DNA from: Streptomyces sp. SID12488
GTDB lineage: Bacteria > Actinomycetota > Actinomycetes > Streptomycetales > Streptomycetaceae
Assembly (NCBI RefSeq): GCF_010548275.1
Contig: NZ_JAAGLT010000010.1
Coordinates: forward strand, 1-64,000
Length of the DNA: 64,000 bases
Direction: 5' to 3'
Part shown: positions 7,407 to 15,918 of the stretch, in pieces
Position numbering within the stretch: position 1 is the stretch's first letter
Layout of the letters: every line of letters begins with the position of its first letter
The notes under the pieces: model-generated
Databases searched by the model: none
What the model was told of the DNA's origin: nothing
Seen by the model: only the letters and a program-made list of their open reading frames with translations
Translations under genes and position numbers: made by a program

Positions 7407-8684
7407 CTACCGCTTGGCCGCCGGGGCCCCGGGTACCCCCTTCGGCGCCGGCGCCGGGCGTCCCGCCAGGAAGCTCGCCCAGCCCTCCTTCGGAGCCTCG
7501 CCGACCCCGAGCGTGCGCATCTTCGCCAGGGTCTGCGGATCCTGCACGTCCAACCAGTCGGCCAACTGCCGGAAGGAGACGCACCGGACGTCGGCCTTCG
7601 TGCAGACGCGCTCGATGACCTCCTCGACGGCACGCATGTAGACGCCGCCGTTCCAGGACTCGAAGTGGTTGCCGATGAGCAGGGGCGCGCGGTTGCCGTC
7701 GTGGGCGCGCTCGAAGCCCTTGAGGAGGCCGTCGCGGAACTGGTCGCCCCAGTACTCGTGCCGGTTCTCGGCGCCCGTACGCGCACCGGACTGGTTCATG
7801 TAGAAGTTGTAGTCCATGGTCAGCGTCTCGAAGCTGCGGCCGGGGACCGGGACGAGCTGCATGGACAGGTCCCACAGGCCCTGCTTCTTCGCGGGCCAGA
7901 CCTGGTCGTTGACACCGCTCGTGTCATAGCGGAAGCCCAGTTCGCGGGCCGCGCTCATGAAGTTCTTCTGCCCTTCCAAGCAGGGCGTGCGCCCGCCGAC
8001 GAGTTCCTTCTCGTAGTCGAAGGGCAGCGGGGACGCCTTCTTCATGCCCGTGGTGGTCTTCCAGGACTTCACGAAACGTTTCGCCTGGGCGATCTCGTCC
8101 TTCCAGTCCTCGACCGACCACTCGCCGACCCCACCCCCGCTGCCGCAGAAGTGGCCGTTGAAGTGGGTGCCGATCTCGCTGCCCTCCAGCCAGGCGAGCC
8201 GCAGCTGCTTCACGGTGTCGAAGATGCCCTGCTCGTCGTTGAAGCCGATGTCGGAGCGGCCCGGTGAGTGCTGGGGCGGCCGGTAGAGGTCGCGCTTGTC
8301 CTCCGGGAGCATGTACACGCCGCTCAGGAAGTACGTCATCGTCGCCTTGTTGGCCTTGGCCACCTCGCGGAAGCGGGAGAACAGCCGCTGGCCGTCCTCA
8401 CCCGCGCCGTCCCAGGAGAAGACGACGAACTGGGGCGGCTTCTGGCCGGGCTTGAGGCGTTCGGGCCTGGGCTGATAGGGCTGGGCTCCGGTGTACGCGG
8501 TGGAGCCGTCGCCGATCAACCGGACCGCACTCTTGGGCGCCGGCGCCGGCGCCGCCTTCTTCGCACCGTGCGTGCCTTCCTTCGCACCGGAGGAGCCGGT
8601 GGTTCCCGCTCCGCAGCCGGCGAGTGACGCGGCACAGGCCGCGACGGCCACGACGCCCGCGGCGATCTTCTTGGTGACGGCCAT
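7407..8684 (-). CDS. Lipoprotein, polysaccharide deacetylase-like
   Basis: This 425-residue protein has a lipoprotein signal peptide (lipobox SLAGC ending at about Cys-24) and an Ala/Pro/Lys linker, then a NodB-like barrel. The barrel starts QFVVFSWDGAGE and carries the His pair in GSEIGTHFNGHFCG, comparable to the HxxxH zinc motif of carbohydrate esterase family 4. FSWDGAGED replaces the canonical TFDDG, so the catalytic acid arrangement is not fully standard. The family removes acetyl groups from cell-wall or extracellular glycans. An Ala/Pro-rich tail closes the protein. It is likely extracellular and membrane-attached by lipid, and is transcribed as a single gene toward the convergent ATPase gene. 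Confidence 0.8.
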   Translation of the reverse strand: MAVTKKIAAGVVAVAACAASLAGCGAGTTGSSGAKEGTHGAKKAAPAPAPKSAVRLIGDGSTAYTGAQPYQPRPERLKPGQKPPQFVVFSWDGAGEDGQRLFSRFREVAKANKATMTYFLSGVYMLPEDKRDLYRPPQHSPGRSDIGFNDEQGIFDTVKQLRLAWLEGSEIGTHFNGHFCGSGGGVGEWSVEDWKDEIAQAKRFVKSWKTTTGMKKASPLPFDYEKELVGGRTPCLEGQKNFMSAARELGFRYDTSGVNDQVWPAKKQGLWDLSMQLVPVPGRSFETLTMDYNFYMNQSGARTGAENRHEYWGDQFRDGLLKGFERAHDGNRAPLLIGNHFESWNGGVYMRAVEEVIERVCTKADVRCVSFRQLADWLDVQDPQTLAKMRTLGVGEAPKEGWASFLAGRPAPAPKGVPGAPAAKR

Positions 8685-8991
8685 GTCCGCCCACCTCTTC
8701 CTTCGTTCGGGCCGGCGCTTTCGGGCGCGGCGCCGTCAAGGTCACACGGAGACCAAGAAGGAATTAGTACGACAAGCCGATCAAAAGTTCAGTTCACTCA
8801 CCAGAGTGATTTATTGACCCATTTGCCCCGAAAATACATACGCGTACTTTACTGTGCATTACGATCCATTTACCGAGCGTTGAAAGTCCCGCCGCTTGCA
8901 CGCCGTGACCCACGGCCGCGACCCGACCCCCCGCCATCGACGGAGGGACCACCTGATCCGCGACCGCGCTGCCCCGGAGGAGACGGGAAAC
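8685..8991. promoter_or_regulatory. Divergent promoter region, lipoprotein gene / sulP-can
   Basis: These 307 bp between divergent genes include a relatively AT-rich stretch (about 8755-8885). TTGACC (8814-8819) followed 16 bp later by ACATAC (8836-8841) could be a plus-strand promoter for the transporter gene. A short inverted repeat, TCACTC/GAGTGA around ACCA, lies at 8794-8809, just upstream. No gene is visible here. Confidence 0.35.
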
Positions 8992-11466
8992 ATGTCTGCC
9001 TGCGTCCCCACTCGTGCCCCCGACCCGACTCGGACTGAGCGCATGCACCAGCCCCACAGCCCCCCACCGCCGCCGGCACCGCCCCGCCGCTTCCGTATCG
9101 CGGGCGCCGATGTGTCGGCCTCCATCGCGGTCTTCCTGATCGCCCTGCCCCTCTCCCTGGGCATCGCCCTCGCCACCGGCGCCCCGCTCCAGGCCGGCCT
9201 GGTCGCCGCCGCCGTCGGTGGACTCGTCGCCGGACGGCTCGGCGGCTCCCCGCTCCAGGTGAGCGGTCCCGCCGCCGGACTCACCGTCGTCACCGCCGAA
9301 CTCATCCAGCGGTACGGATGGCGTACGACCTGCGCCATCACCGTCCTCGCCGGGCTCGCCCAACTCGGCCTCGGCTGCCTGCGCGTGGCCCGCACGGCGC
9401 TCGCCGTCAGCCCCGCCGTCGTCCACGGCATGCTCGCCGGGATCGGCGTGACCATCGCCGTCGCCCAGCTGCACATCGTCCTCGGGGGTACGCCGGAGAG
9501 CTCGGTCCTCGACAACATCCGCGCGCTGCCCGCCCAGTTGGCCGGCCTGCACCCCGCCGCTGTGTCGATGAGCGTGCTGACCCTGACCCTGCTGCTGACC
9601 TGGCCACGGCTTCCCGGCCGGGTGGGACGCGTGTTGCGCAAGGTGCCGGCCGCGCTCGTCGCCGTCAGCGGCGCCACACTCACCGCCGCACTCGCCGGGC
9701 TGACCCTGGCCAAGGTCGACCTGCCGTCCTGGCGCAGCCACGCGCTGGCCGGGCTGCCCGAAGGACCCGTGCTCGGCGTCGCCGCCGCCGTGCTCACCGT
9801 CACGCTGGTGTGCAGCGTGCAGTCGCTGCTCGGCGCGGTCGCCGTGGACAAACTGGTGGCCTCCCGCCCGGAACTGCTGGCCGGAGGGGCCGGGCGGTCG
9901 GGAACCTCGGCCCGGGTCGGTCGCTCCGACCTGAACCGTGAACTGCTCGGCCAGGGCGCCGCCAACGTCGTGTCCGGGGTGCTCGGCGGACTGCCGGTCG
10001 CGGGTGTGGCCGTGCGGAGTTCGGCGAATGTGCAAGCCGGTGCCGTGAGCCGGAACTCCACGATGCTGCACGGCGTTTTCGTAGTAGTCGCCGCGCTGCT
10101 GATGGTTCCGATCCTGGAGCTGATCCCGCTCGCCTCACTCGCCGCCCTGGTGATGGCCGTCGGCATCCAGATGGTGTCCCTGCACCACATTCGCACGGTG
10201 ACCCGCCACCGCGAAGTCCTGGTCTACGCGGTGACGACCCTGGGCGTCGTCGTCTTCGGCGTCCTCGAAGGAGTACTGCTGGGCGTCGCGGTCGCCGTCG
10301 CCGTCGCCCTGAACCGCCTCGCCCGCACCCGGATCACCCATGAAGTGAGAAACGACGAGACCGAGACAGGGGGAACCCATTACGTACACGTCCGAGGACA
10401 GCTGACGTTCCTCGCGGTGCCCCGGCTCAGCCGGACCCTGCACCTCGTGCCCCAGGGGGCCCACGCCGTCGTGGAGTTGGACGGTTCGTTCATGGACCAC
10501 GCGGCGTACGAATCCCTGCACCACTGGCAGAACACGCACACCGCGCAGGGCGGCACCGTCGAGGTGACCGGCCGGTCAGGGACGCGCATCGCCGAGCCCG
10601 CCGACGCCTCCGACTGCCGCTGCCGGCCCTGGACACCCTGGCGCAACCACCAGTGCGAGGGCCCGGAGTCCGGACCGGGGCGCGGGGGGACGGCCGACGG
10701 GTCCGGCGGGGAGAGCGGCTGGACCGGTTCCTCCGGCTTGCCGGAGTCGGCCGACCCGGCCGAATCCGCGGGGTCGCTCGGTGCCGTCGAGCCGAGCGGG
10801 CAGCAACTGGCGCGCGGTATCAGCGCGTTCCAGCGGAACACCGCGCCGCTGGTGCGCGGGGAGCTGGCCAGGCTGGCGCGTGAGGGGCAGCAGCCCTCAC
10901 AGCTGTTCCTGACGTGTGCCGACTCGCGCCTCGTCACGTCGATGATCACCTCCAGTGGTCCCGGCGACCTGTTCGTCGTACGGAACGTCGGCAACCTGGT
11001 GCCGCGGCCCGGCGAGGACAGCGGGGACGACTCGGTGGCGGCGGCGATCGAGTACGCGGTGGACGTGCTGAAGGTGCGTTCCATCACGTTGTGCGGGCAC
11101 TCCGGGTGCGGGGCCATGCAGGCGCTGCTGAACATGGAGCCCGACGGGGCGCGGACGCCGCTCAGGCGGTGGCTGCGGCACGGCCTGCCGAGCCTGGAGC
11201 GGATGACCGCGACGGACCGGCCCTGGACGCGGCTCGCCGGGCGGGCACCCGCCGACGCGGTCGAGCAGCTCTGCCTGACCAACGTGGTCCAGCAGCTGGA
11301 GCACCTCCGGGCGCACGAGTCGGTGGCGCGGGCACTGCGGGAGGGCGAGCTCGATCTGCACGGGATGTATTTCCATGTGGGTGAGGCGCAGGCCTATCTG
11401 CTCACCGGGGCGGTGGGCGGGGACGAGGTGTTCGATCATGTGCGGGCGACCGGAGTGCCCGCCTGA
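8992..11466 (+). CDS. SulP transporter-carbonic anhydrase fusion
   Basis: This is an 824-residue fusion. Residues about 30-440 form a SulP anion permease with roughly ten or more membrane segments, beginning GADVSASIAVFLIALPLSLG. A STAS-like domain (about 455-530) follows, then a low-complexity Gly/Ser/Glu linker, then a beta-class carbonic anhydrase with zinc ligands in CADSR (about 642) and CGHSGCG (about 701-707). Such fusions are thought to take up bicarbonate and interconvert it with CO2 in the cytoplasm, supplying carboxylases. The start at 8992 has GGAGGAGACGGG upstream; longer frames lack an RBS. It is apparently monocistronic, upstream of acsA. Transport of sulfate instead of bicarbonate cannot be excluded. 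Confidence 0.92.
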   Translation: MSACVPTRAPDPTRTERMHQPHSPPPPPAPPRRFRIAGADVSASIAVFLIALPLSLGIALATGAPLQAGLVAAAVGGLVAGRLGGSPLQVSGPAAGLTVVTAELIQRYGWRTTCAITVLAGLAQLGLGCLRVARTALAVSPAVVHGMLAGIGVTIAVAQLHIVLGGTPESSVLDNIRALPAQLAGLHPAAVSMSVLTLTLLLTWPRLPGRVGRVLRKVPAALVAVSGATLTAALAGLTLAKVDLPSWRSHALAGLPEGPVLGVAAAVLTVTLVCSVQSLLGAVAVDKLVASRPELLAGGAGRSGTSARVGRSDLNRELLGQGAANVVSGVLGGLPVAGVAVRSSANVQAGAVSRNSTMLHGVFVVVAALLMVPILELIPLASLAALVMAVGIQMVSLHHIRTVTRHREVLVYAVTTLGVVVFGVLEGVLLGVAVAVAVALNRLARTRITHEVRNDETETGGTHYVHVRGQLTFLAVPRLSRTLHLVPQGAHAVVELDGSFMDHAAYESLHHWQNTHTAQGGTVEVTGRSGTRIAEPADASDCRCRPWTPWRNHQCEGPESGPGRGGTADGSGGESGWTGSSGLPESADPAESAGSLGAVEPSGQQLARGISAFQRNTAPLVRGELARLAREGQQPSQLFLTCADSRLVTSMITSSGPGDLFVVRNVGNLVPRPGEDSGDDSVAAAIEYAVDVLKVRSITLCGHSGCGAMQALLNMEPDGARTPLRRWLRHGLPSLERMTATDRPWTRLAGRAPADAVEQLCLTNVVQQLEHLRAHESVARALREGELDLHGMYFHVGEAQAYLLTGAVGGDEVFDHVRATGVPA

Positions 11467-11560
11467 CGGGGAGGGGTGAACCGGGCGACCATCACGTACG
11501 TGACCTTGGTTGTGCCCCTCATGGAGAGGCGCGCCGACAGAAGAGACCCGAGAAGGCCTT

Positions 11561-11576
11561 AAAGGTCTAAACCAAT
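11561..11576. promoter_or_regulatory. DasR-like operator (dre) upstream of acsA
   Basis: AAAGGTCTAAACCAAT matches the core GGTCTAGACCA of the GlcNAc-responsive regulator DasR with one central change, and 12 of 16 positions of the full consensus. It lies about 100 bp upstream of the leader ORF of acsA. Coupling acetate activation to amino-sugar sensing would make sense, since GlcNAc breakdown releases acetate. The site call is inference. Confidence 0.4.
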
Positions 11577-11661
11577 TTTCTGTCGGCCCTTGTCAGCGGG
11601 CCCTCCGGTCTGATGAGCTGTGGCCTGGGACACAACGGACACCCTGGGAAAGGGAGATGTC

Positions 11662-11712
11662 GTGAGCAACGAAAGCCTGGCCAGCCTGTTGAGGGAGGAG
11701 AGGGAAGTATGA
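11662..11712 (+). CDS. Leader peptide, 16 aa, coupled to acsA
   Basis: GTG at 11662 has AGGGAG five bases upstream. It opens a 16-codon frame, VSNESLASLLREEREV, whose TGA overlaps the ATG of acsA (ATGA, 11709-11712). The peptide resembles the N-terminus of the downstream enzyme itself (MSEPSSLSNLLKEERRF), with the shared pattern S-x-L-x-x-LL-basic-EER. It looks like an old duplication of the acs start that now acts as a coupled leader. Ribosomes ending here would re-initiate on acsA. No His or Trp run is present, so it is not an amino-acid attenuator. Confidence 0.6.
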   Translation: MSNESLASLLREEREV

Positions 11713-13667
11713 GTGAGCCGTCCTCCCTCTCCAACCTGCTCAAGGAAGAGCGCAGGTTCGCGCCACCCGCCGAGCTGGCCGCAGCTGCCAACGTCACGGC
11801 GGAGGCGTACGAACAGGCCAAGGCTGACCGGCTCGGCTTCTGGGCCGCGCAGGCCCGTCGGCTGACCTGGGCCACCGAGCCGACCGAGACGCTGGACTGG
11901 TCGAACCCGCCGTTCGCCAAGTGGTTCAAGGACGGCAGCCTCAACGTCGCGTACAACTGCGTCGACCGGCACGTCGAGGCCGGGAACGGCGACCGGGTCG
12001 CCATCCACTTCGAGGGGGAGCCCGGCGACAGCCGGGCGATCACCTACGCCGAGCTCAAGGACGAGGTCTCCAAGGCGGCCAACGCCCTGCTGGAGCTGGG
12101 AGTCGAGAAGGGCGACCGGGTCGCCGTCTACATGCCGATGATCCCGGAGACGGCGATCGCGATGCTGGCGTGTGCCCGGATCGGCGCCGCGCACTCCGTC
12201 GTCTTCGGCGGGTTCTCCGCGGACGCGCTGGCCACCCGTATCCAGGACGCCGACGCCAAGATCGTCATCACCACCGACGGCGGTTACCGGCGTGGCAAGC
12301 CGTCCGCGCTCAAGCCCGCCGTCGACGCCGCCGTCGAGCGCGTCGACAACGTGGAGCACGTGCTCGTCGTCCGCCGTACCGGGCAGGACGTCGAGTGGCA
12401 CGAGGGCCGGGACGTGTGGTGGCACGAGGTCGTCGAGCGGCAGAGCGCCGAGCACACGCCCGAGGCGTTCGAGGCCGAGCAGCCGCTGTTCATCCTCTAC
12501 ACCTCCGGTACGACTGGCAAGCCCAAGGGCATCCTGCACACCTCCGGCGGCTACCTCACCCAGGCCGCCTACACCCACCACGCCGTCTTCGACCTCAAGC
12601 CGGAGACCGACGTCTACTGGTGCACGGCCGACGTCGGCTGGGTCACCGGGCACTCGTACATCGTGTACGGGCCGCTGGCCAACGGCGCCACCCAGGTGAT
12701 GTACGAGGGGACGCCGGACACCCCGCACCAGGGCCGCTTCTGGGAGATCGTCCAGAAGTACGGGGTGACGATCCTCTACACGGCGCCGACCGCGATCCGT
12801 ACGTTCATGAAGTGGGGCGACGACATCCCCGCCAAGTTCGACCTCTCCTCCCTGCGGGTGCTGGGGTCGGTGGGCGAGCCGATCAACCCCGAGGCCTGGA
12901 TGTGGTACCGCAAGCACATCGGCGGCGACGTGACGCCCATCGTGGACACCTGGTGGCAGACCGAGACCGGCGCCATGATGATCTCCCCGCTGCCCGGCGT
13001 GACCGAGACCAAGCCGGGTTCCGCGCAGCGGGCGCTTCCCGGGATCTCCGCGACCGTCGTCGACGACGAGGCGCGCGAGGTGCCCGACGGGGGCGGCGGC
13101 TACCTCGTGCTGACCGAGCCGTGGCCGTCCATGCTGCGCACCATCTGGGGCGACGACCAGCGGTTCCTCGACACGTACTGGTCCCGGTTCGAGGGCAAGT
13201 ACTTCGCGGGTGACGGCGCGAAGAAGGACGACGACGGCGACATCTGGCTGCTCGGGCGCGTGGACGACGTCATGCTCGTCTCCGGGCACAACATCTCCAC
13301 CACCGAGGTCGAGTCCGCCCTCGTCTCCCACCCCTCCGTCGCCGAAGCGGCCGTGGTCGGGGCCGCGGACGAGACCACCGGGCAGGCCATCGTCGCCTTC
13401 GTCATCCTGCGCGGCACGGCCACCGAGACCGACAGCCTCGTCGCCGAACTGCGCGACCACGTAGGCAAGGTCCTCGGCCCGATCGCCAAGCCCAAGCGCA
13501 TCCTGCCGGTCGCCGAGCTCCCCAAGACGCGCTCCGGGAAGATCATGCGCCGCCTGCTGCGTGACGTCGCCGAGAACCGGGAACTGGGTGACGTGACCAC
13601 CCTGACCGACTCCACCGTCATGGACCTCATCCAGACGAAGCTGCCCTCGGCGGGCAGCGAGGACTAG
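11709..13667 (+). CDS. acsA: Acetyl-CoA synthetase
   Basis: This 652-residue AMP-forming acetate:CoA ligase makes acetyl-CoA from acetate, ATP and CoA in the cytoplasm. The P-loop-like motif YTSGTTGKPKG is at about residues 263-273, the acetate pocket and A5 motif appear in DTWWQTETG, and the A8 hinge in GRVDDVMLVSGHN. The C-terminal catalytic and acetylatable lysine lies in TRSGKIMRR, about residue 611. The length equals the family norm. The start at 11709 has a GAGGGAGGAGAGGG ribosome-binding site inside the leader ORF, which it overlaps. The SGK lysine implies the usual reversible acetylation control. A DasR-like operator lies upstream. The N-terminus is similar to, but not identical with, the leader peptide. 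Confidence 0.97.
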   Translation: MSEPSSLSNLLKEERRFAPPAELAAAANVTAEAYEQAKADRLGFWAAQARRLTWATEPTETLDWSNPPFAKWFKDGSLNVAYNCVDRHVEAGNGDRVAIHFEGEPGDSRAITYAELKDEVSKAANALLELGVEKGDRVAVYMPMIPETAIAMLACARIGAAHSVVFGGFSADALATRIQDADAKIVITTDGGYRRGKPSALKPAVDAAVERVDNVEHVLVVRRTGQDVEWHEGRDVWWHEVVERQSAEHTPEAFEAEQPLFILYTSGTTGKPKGILHTSGGYLTQAAYTHHAVFDLKPETDVYWCTADVGWVTGHSYIVYGPLANGATQVMYEGTPDTPHQGRFWEIVQKYGVTILYTAPTAIRTFMKWGDDIPAKFDLSSLRVLGSVGEPINPEAWMWYRKHIGGDVTPIVDTWWQTETGAMMISPLPGVTETKPGSAQRALPGISATVVDDEAREVPDGGGGYLVLTEPWPSMLRTIWGDDQRFLDTYWSRFEGKYFAGDGAKKDDDGDIWLLGRVDDVMLVSGHNISTTEVESALVSHPSVAEAAVVGAADETTGQAIVAFVILRGTATETDSLVAELRDHVGKVLGPIAKPKRILPVAELPKTRSGKIMRRLLRDVAENRELGDVTTLTDSTVMDLIQTKLPSAGSED

Positions 13668-13881
13668 AAGCGCCAGAAGCAGAGCCAGGAGAGGACCGGA
13701 GACCGACAAGAGGTCGACGGTAGATCTACGAGAGGGGTTCCTCCGGGCGGCGCATCCCGCGCACCTTGGGTAGGCTGACGATCGCGTCAACAACGCGACA
13801 AGATCCGCGAGGATCGCCAAGGTGCGCCGGGAAGTCTGGTCGGCATGCGTTTCGTGCTGCCCACCGACCGGAGGACTCCCC

Positions 13882-15333
13882 GTGGCCGCCCCCCGCACCC
13901 CCAGCCGCAAGCTCCTCGGACGGCTCTCGCTGCCCGAGCGGACGTACGTCGCGGACGCGCTGCGGACCGAGACCGTCGGCGGAGTGCTGCTGCTCGTCGC
14001 CGCGATCGCCGCGCTGATCTGGGCGAACACCCCGGCCAAGGACAGCTACGAGGCGGTCCTCGACTTCCACGTCGGGCCCGCCGCCCTCGGGCTCGACCTC
14101 TCCCTCCAGCACTGGGCCGCCGACGGACTGCTCGCGGTCTTCTTCTTCGTCGCCGGCATCGAACTCAAGCGCGAACTCGTCGCCGGGGATCTGCGCGACC
14201 CGAGGGCCGCCGCGCTGCCCGTCGTCGCCGCCCTGTGCGGAATGGCCGTACCGGCACTCGTCTACACCCTCACCAACGTCACCGGCGGCGGTTCGCTCGC
14301 CGGCTGGGCCGTGCCGACCGCCACCGACATCGCCTTCGCGCTCGCCGTGCTCGCCGTCATCGGTACGTCCCTGCCGAGCGCCCTGCGCGCGTTCCTGCTG
14401 ACGCTCGCCGTCGTGGACGACCTCTTCGCCATCCTGATCATCGCGGTCTTCTTCACCGACGACCTGAACTTCGCCGCGCTCGGCGGCGCGCTCGTCGGCC
14501 TCGTGGTCTTCTGGCTGCTGCTGCGCAAGGGCGTACGCGGGTGGTACGTGTACGTCCCGCTCGCGCTCGTCATCTGGGGGCTGATGTACAACAGTGGTAT
14601 CCACGCCACCGTCGCCGGTGTCTCGATGGGCCTGATGCTGCGGTGCACGACCCGGACCGAGGCCGGGGAGAAGTGCTCACCCGGCGAGCACGTCGAGCAT
14701 CTGGTGCGGCCCCTGTCCGCCGGGCTCGCCGTGCCGTTGTTCGCTCTGTTCAGTGCGGGTGTCTCGGTGTCCGGCGGGGTGCTGGGGGACGTGTTCGCAC
14801 AGCCCGAGACCCTCGGGGTCGTGCTCGGGCTCGTCGTCGGGAAGACGCTCGGGATCTTCTGCGGGACCTGGTTGACTGCACGTTTCACCCGCGCCTCGCT
14901 CAGCGACGACCTCGCCTGGGCCGACGTCTTCGCCGTCGCCTCACTCGCCGGCATCGGGTTCACTGTCTCGCTGCTGATCGGCGAACTCGCGTTCGACGGC
15001 GACCCCGCGCTCACCGACGGGGTCAAGGCAGCCGTCCTGACCGGCTCGCTCATCGCCGCGCTCGCCGCGACCGTCCTGCTGAAGATGCGGAACGCCAGGT
15101 ACCGCAAGCTCTGGGAGGCGGAGGAGCGCGACGACGACCTCGACGGCATCCCCGACATCTACGAGGAGCACGATCCGGCGTACCACCTGCGCATGGCCGA
15201 CATCTACGAGGGGAAGGCGGCAGAACACCGACGCGTCGCCGGGCTCAAGGCCGCCGAACTGGAGGCCGCCGAGCGGGACCGGCTTGCCGAAGGGGTGGGC
15301 GGGGCGGGCGACGAGGGTGACGGTCCGGCATGA
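13882..15333 (+). CDS. nhaA: Na+/H+ antiporter NhaA
   Basis: This 483-residue NhaA-type antiporter exports sodium in exchange for protons. About eleven hydrophobic segments run from LRTETVGGVLLLVAAIAALIW onward, and the conserved transport aspartates appear in LAVVDDLFAILII. The C-terminal 70 residues are hydrophilic and strongly acidic (DDDLDGIPDIYEEHD), longer than the E. coli protein but common in actinobacteria. GTG at 13882 is selected because GGAGG lies eight bases upstream; an ATG 60 bp earlier would add a Cys-rich stretch unlike the family. It is the sole gene between acsA and the holin-like gene. Confidence 0.92.
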   Translation: MAAPRTPSRKLLGRLSLPERTYVADALRTETVGGVLLLVAAIAALIWANTPAKDSYEAVLDFHVGPAALGLDLSLQHWAADGLLAVFFFVAGIELKRELVAGDLRDPRAAALPVVAALCGMAVPALVYTLTNVTGGGSLAGWAVPTATDIAFALAVLAVIGTSLPSALRAFLLTLAVVDDLFAILIIAVFFTDDLNFAALGGALVGLVVFWLLLRKGVRGWYVYVPLALVIWGLMYNSGIHATVAGVSMGLMLRCTTRTEAGEKCSPGEHVEHLVRPLSAGLAVPLFALFSAGVSVSGGVLGDVFAQPETLGVVLGLVVGKTLGIFCGTWLTARFTRASLSDDLAWADVFAVASLAGIGFTVSLLIGELAFDGDPALTDGVKAAVLTGSLIAALAATVLLKMRNARYRKLWEAEERDDDLDGIPDIYEEHDPAYHLRMADIYEGKAAEHRRVAGLKAAELEAAERDRLAEGVGGAGDEGDGPA

Positions 15334-15441
15334 TCTGACACGTAGACGTCAGACATCCGGTCGGACACCCGGTCAGGTGCTTGCGTCAGGCCGTACGTTC
15401 AGACATCCGAGCAGGACGACCAACACAACAGGGAGATCTCG

Positions 15442-15918
15442 ATGAGCGCACCCGACGGCAGCCCGGTCGGCGCCGAACGCAGCATCGGCCAGTTGTTCGC
15501 CTCGGCGACGACCGAGATGTCCGCGCTGGTGCACGACGAGATCGCGTTGGCGAAAGCCCAGCTCAAGCAGGACGTGAAGCGCGGTGTGACGAGCGGCGGT
15601 GCGTTCACGGTGGCCGCCGCCGTACTGGTGTTCTCCCTGCCGATGCTCAACTTCGCACTGGCGTACGGCATTCGGACCTGGAGCGACTGGAACCTCGCGG
15701 TCTGCTTCCTGCTGTCGTTCGCCGCGAACGTCCTCCTCGCCGTCCTCCTGGTGCTGGTCGGCGTCGTCTTCGCGAAGAAGGCCAAGAAGGGCAAGGGCCC
15801 GCAGAAGGTCGCCGCGTCCGTGAAGGAGACGGCGGGTGTCCTCCAGAACGCCAAGCCGCACCCCCGGCCCGCCCCGGTGAGTGACGCGGTCGAGGTTGTG
15901 GCACGCTCGTCCTCATGA
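15442..15918 (+). CDS. Phage-holin-superfamily / DUF1469-like membrane protein
   Basis: This 158-residue protein has an amphipathic N-terminal part with SIGQLFASATTEMSALVHDE, two membrane helices (about 52-74 and 83-112) and a basic Lys-rich tail beginning AKKAKKGKG. This matches the Phage_holin_3_6/DUF1469 family, which despite its name is chromosomal and widespread in actinobacteria. No lysis gene or prophage lies near. Its 3' end overlaps the ATG of the hydrolase gene (ATGA at 15915-15918), so the two are co-translated. The function is unknown. Confidence 0.82.
   Translation: MSAPDGSPVGAERSIGQLFASATTEMSALVHDEIALAKAQLKQDVKRGVTSGGAFTVAAAVLVFSLPMLNFALAYGIRTWSDWNLAVCFLLSFAANVLLAVLLVLVGVVFAKKAKKGKGPQKVAASVKETAGVLQNAKPHPRPAPVSDAVEVVARSSS

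Noticed and set aside
11559..14039. 826-codon antisense frame opposite acsA
   Set aside because: Mirrors acsA codons; composition is Gly/Asp/Val/His-rich noise and it overlaps several real genes.
15442..15918. Prophage because of the holin-family match
   Set aside because: DUF1469/holin-3-6 proteins are chromosomal in actinobacteria; no phage gene is nearby.
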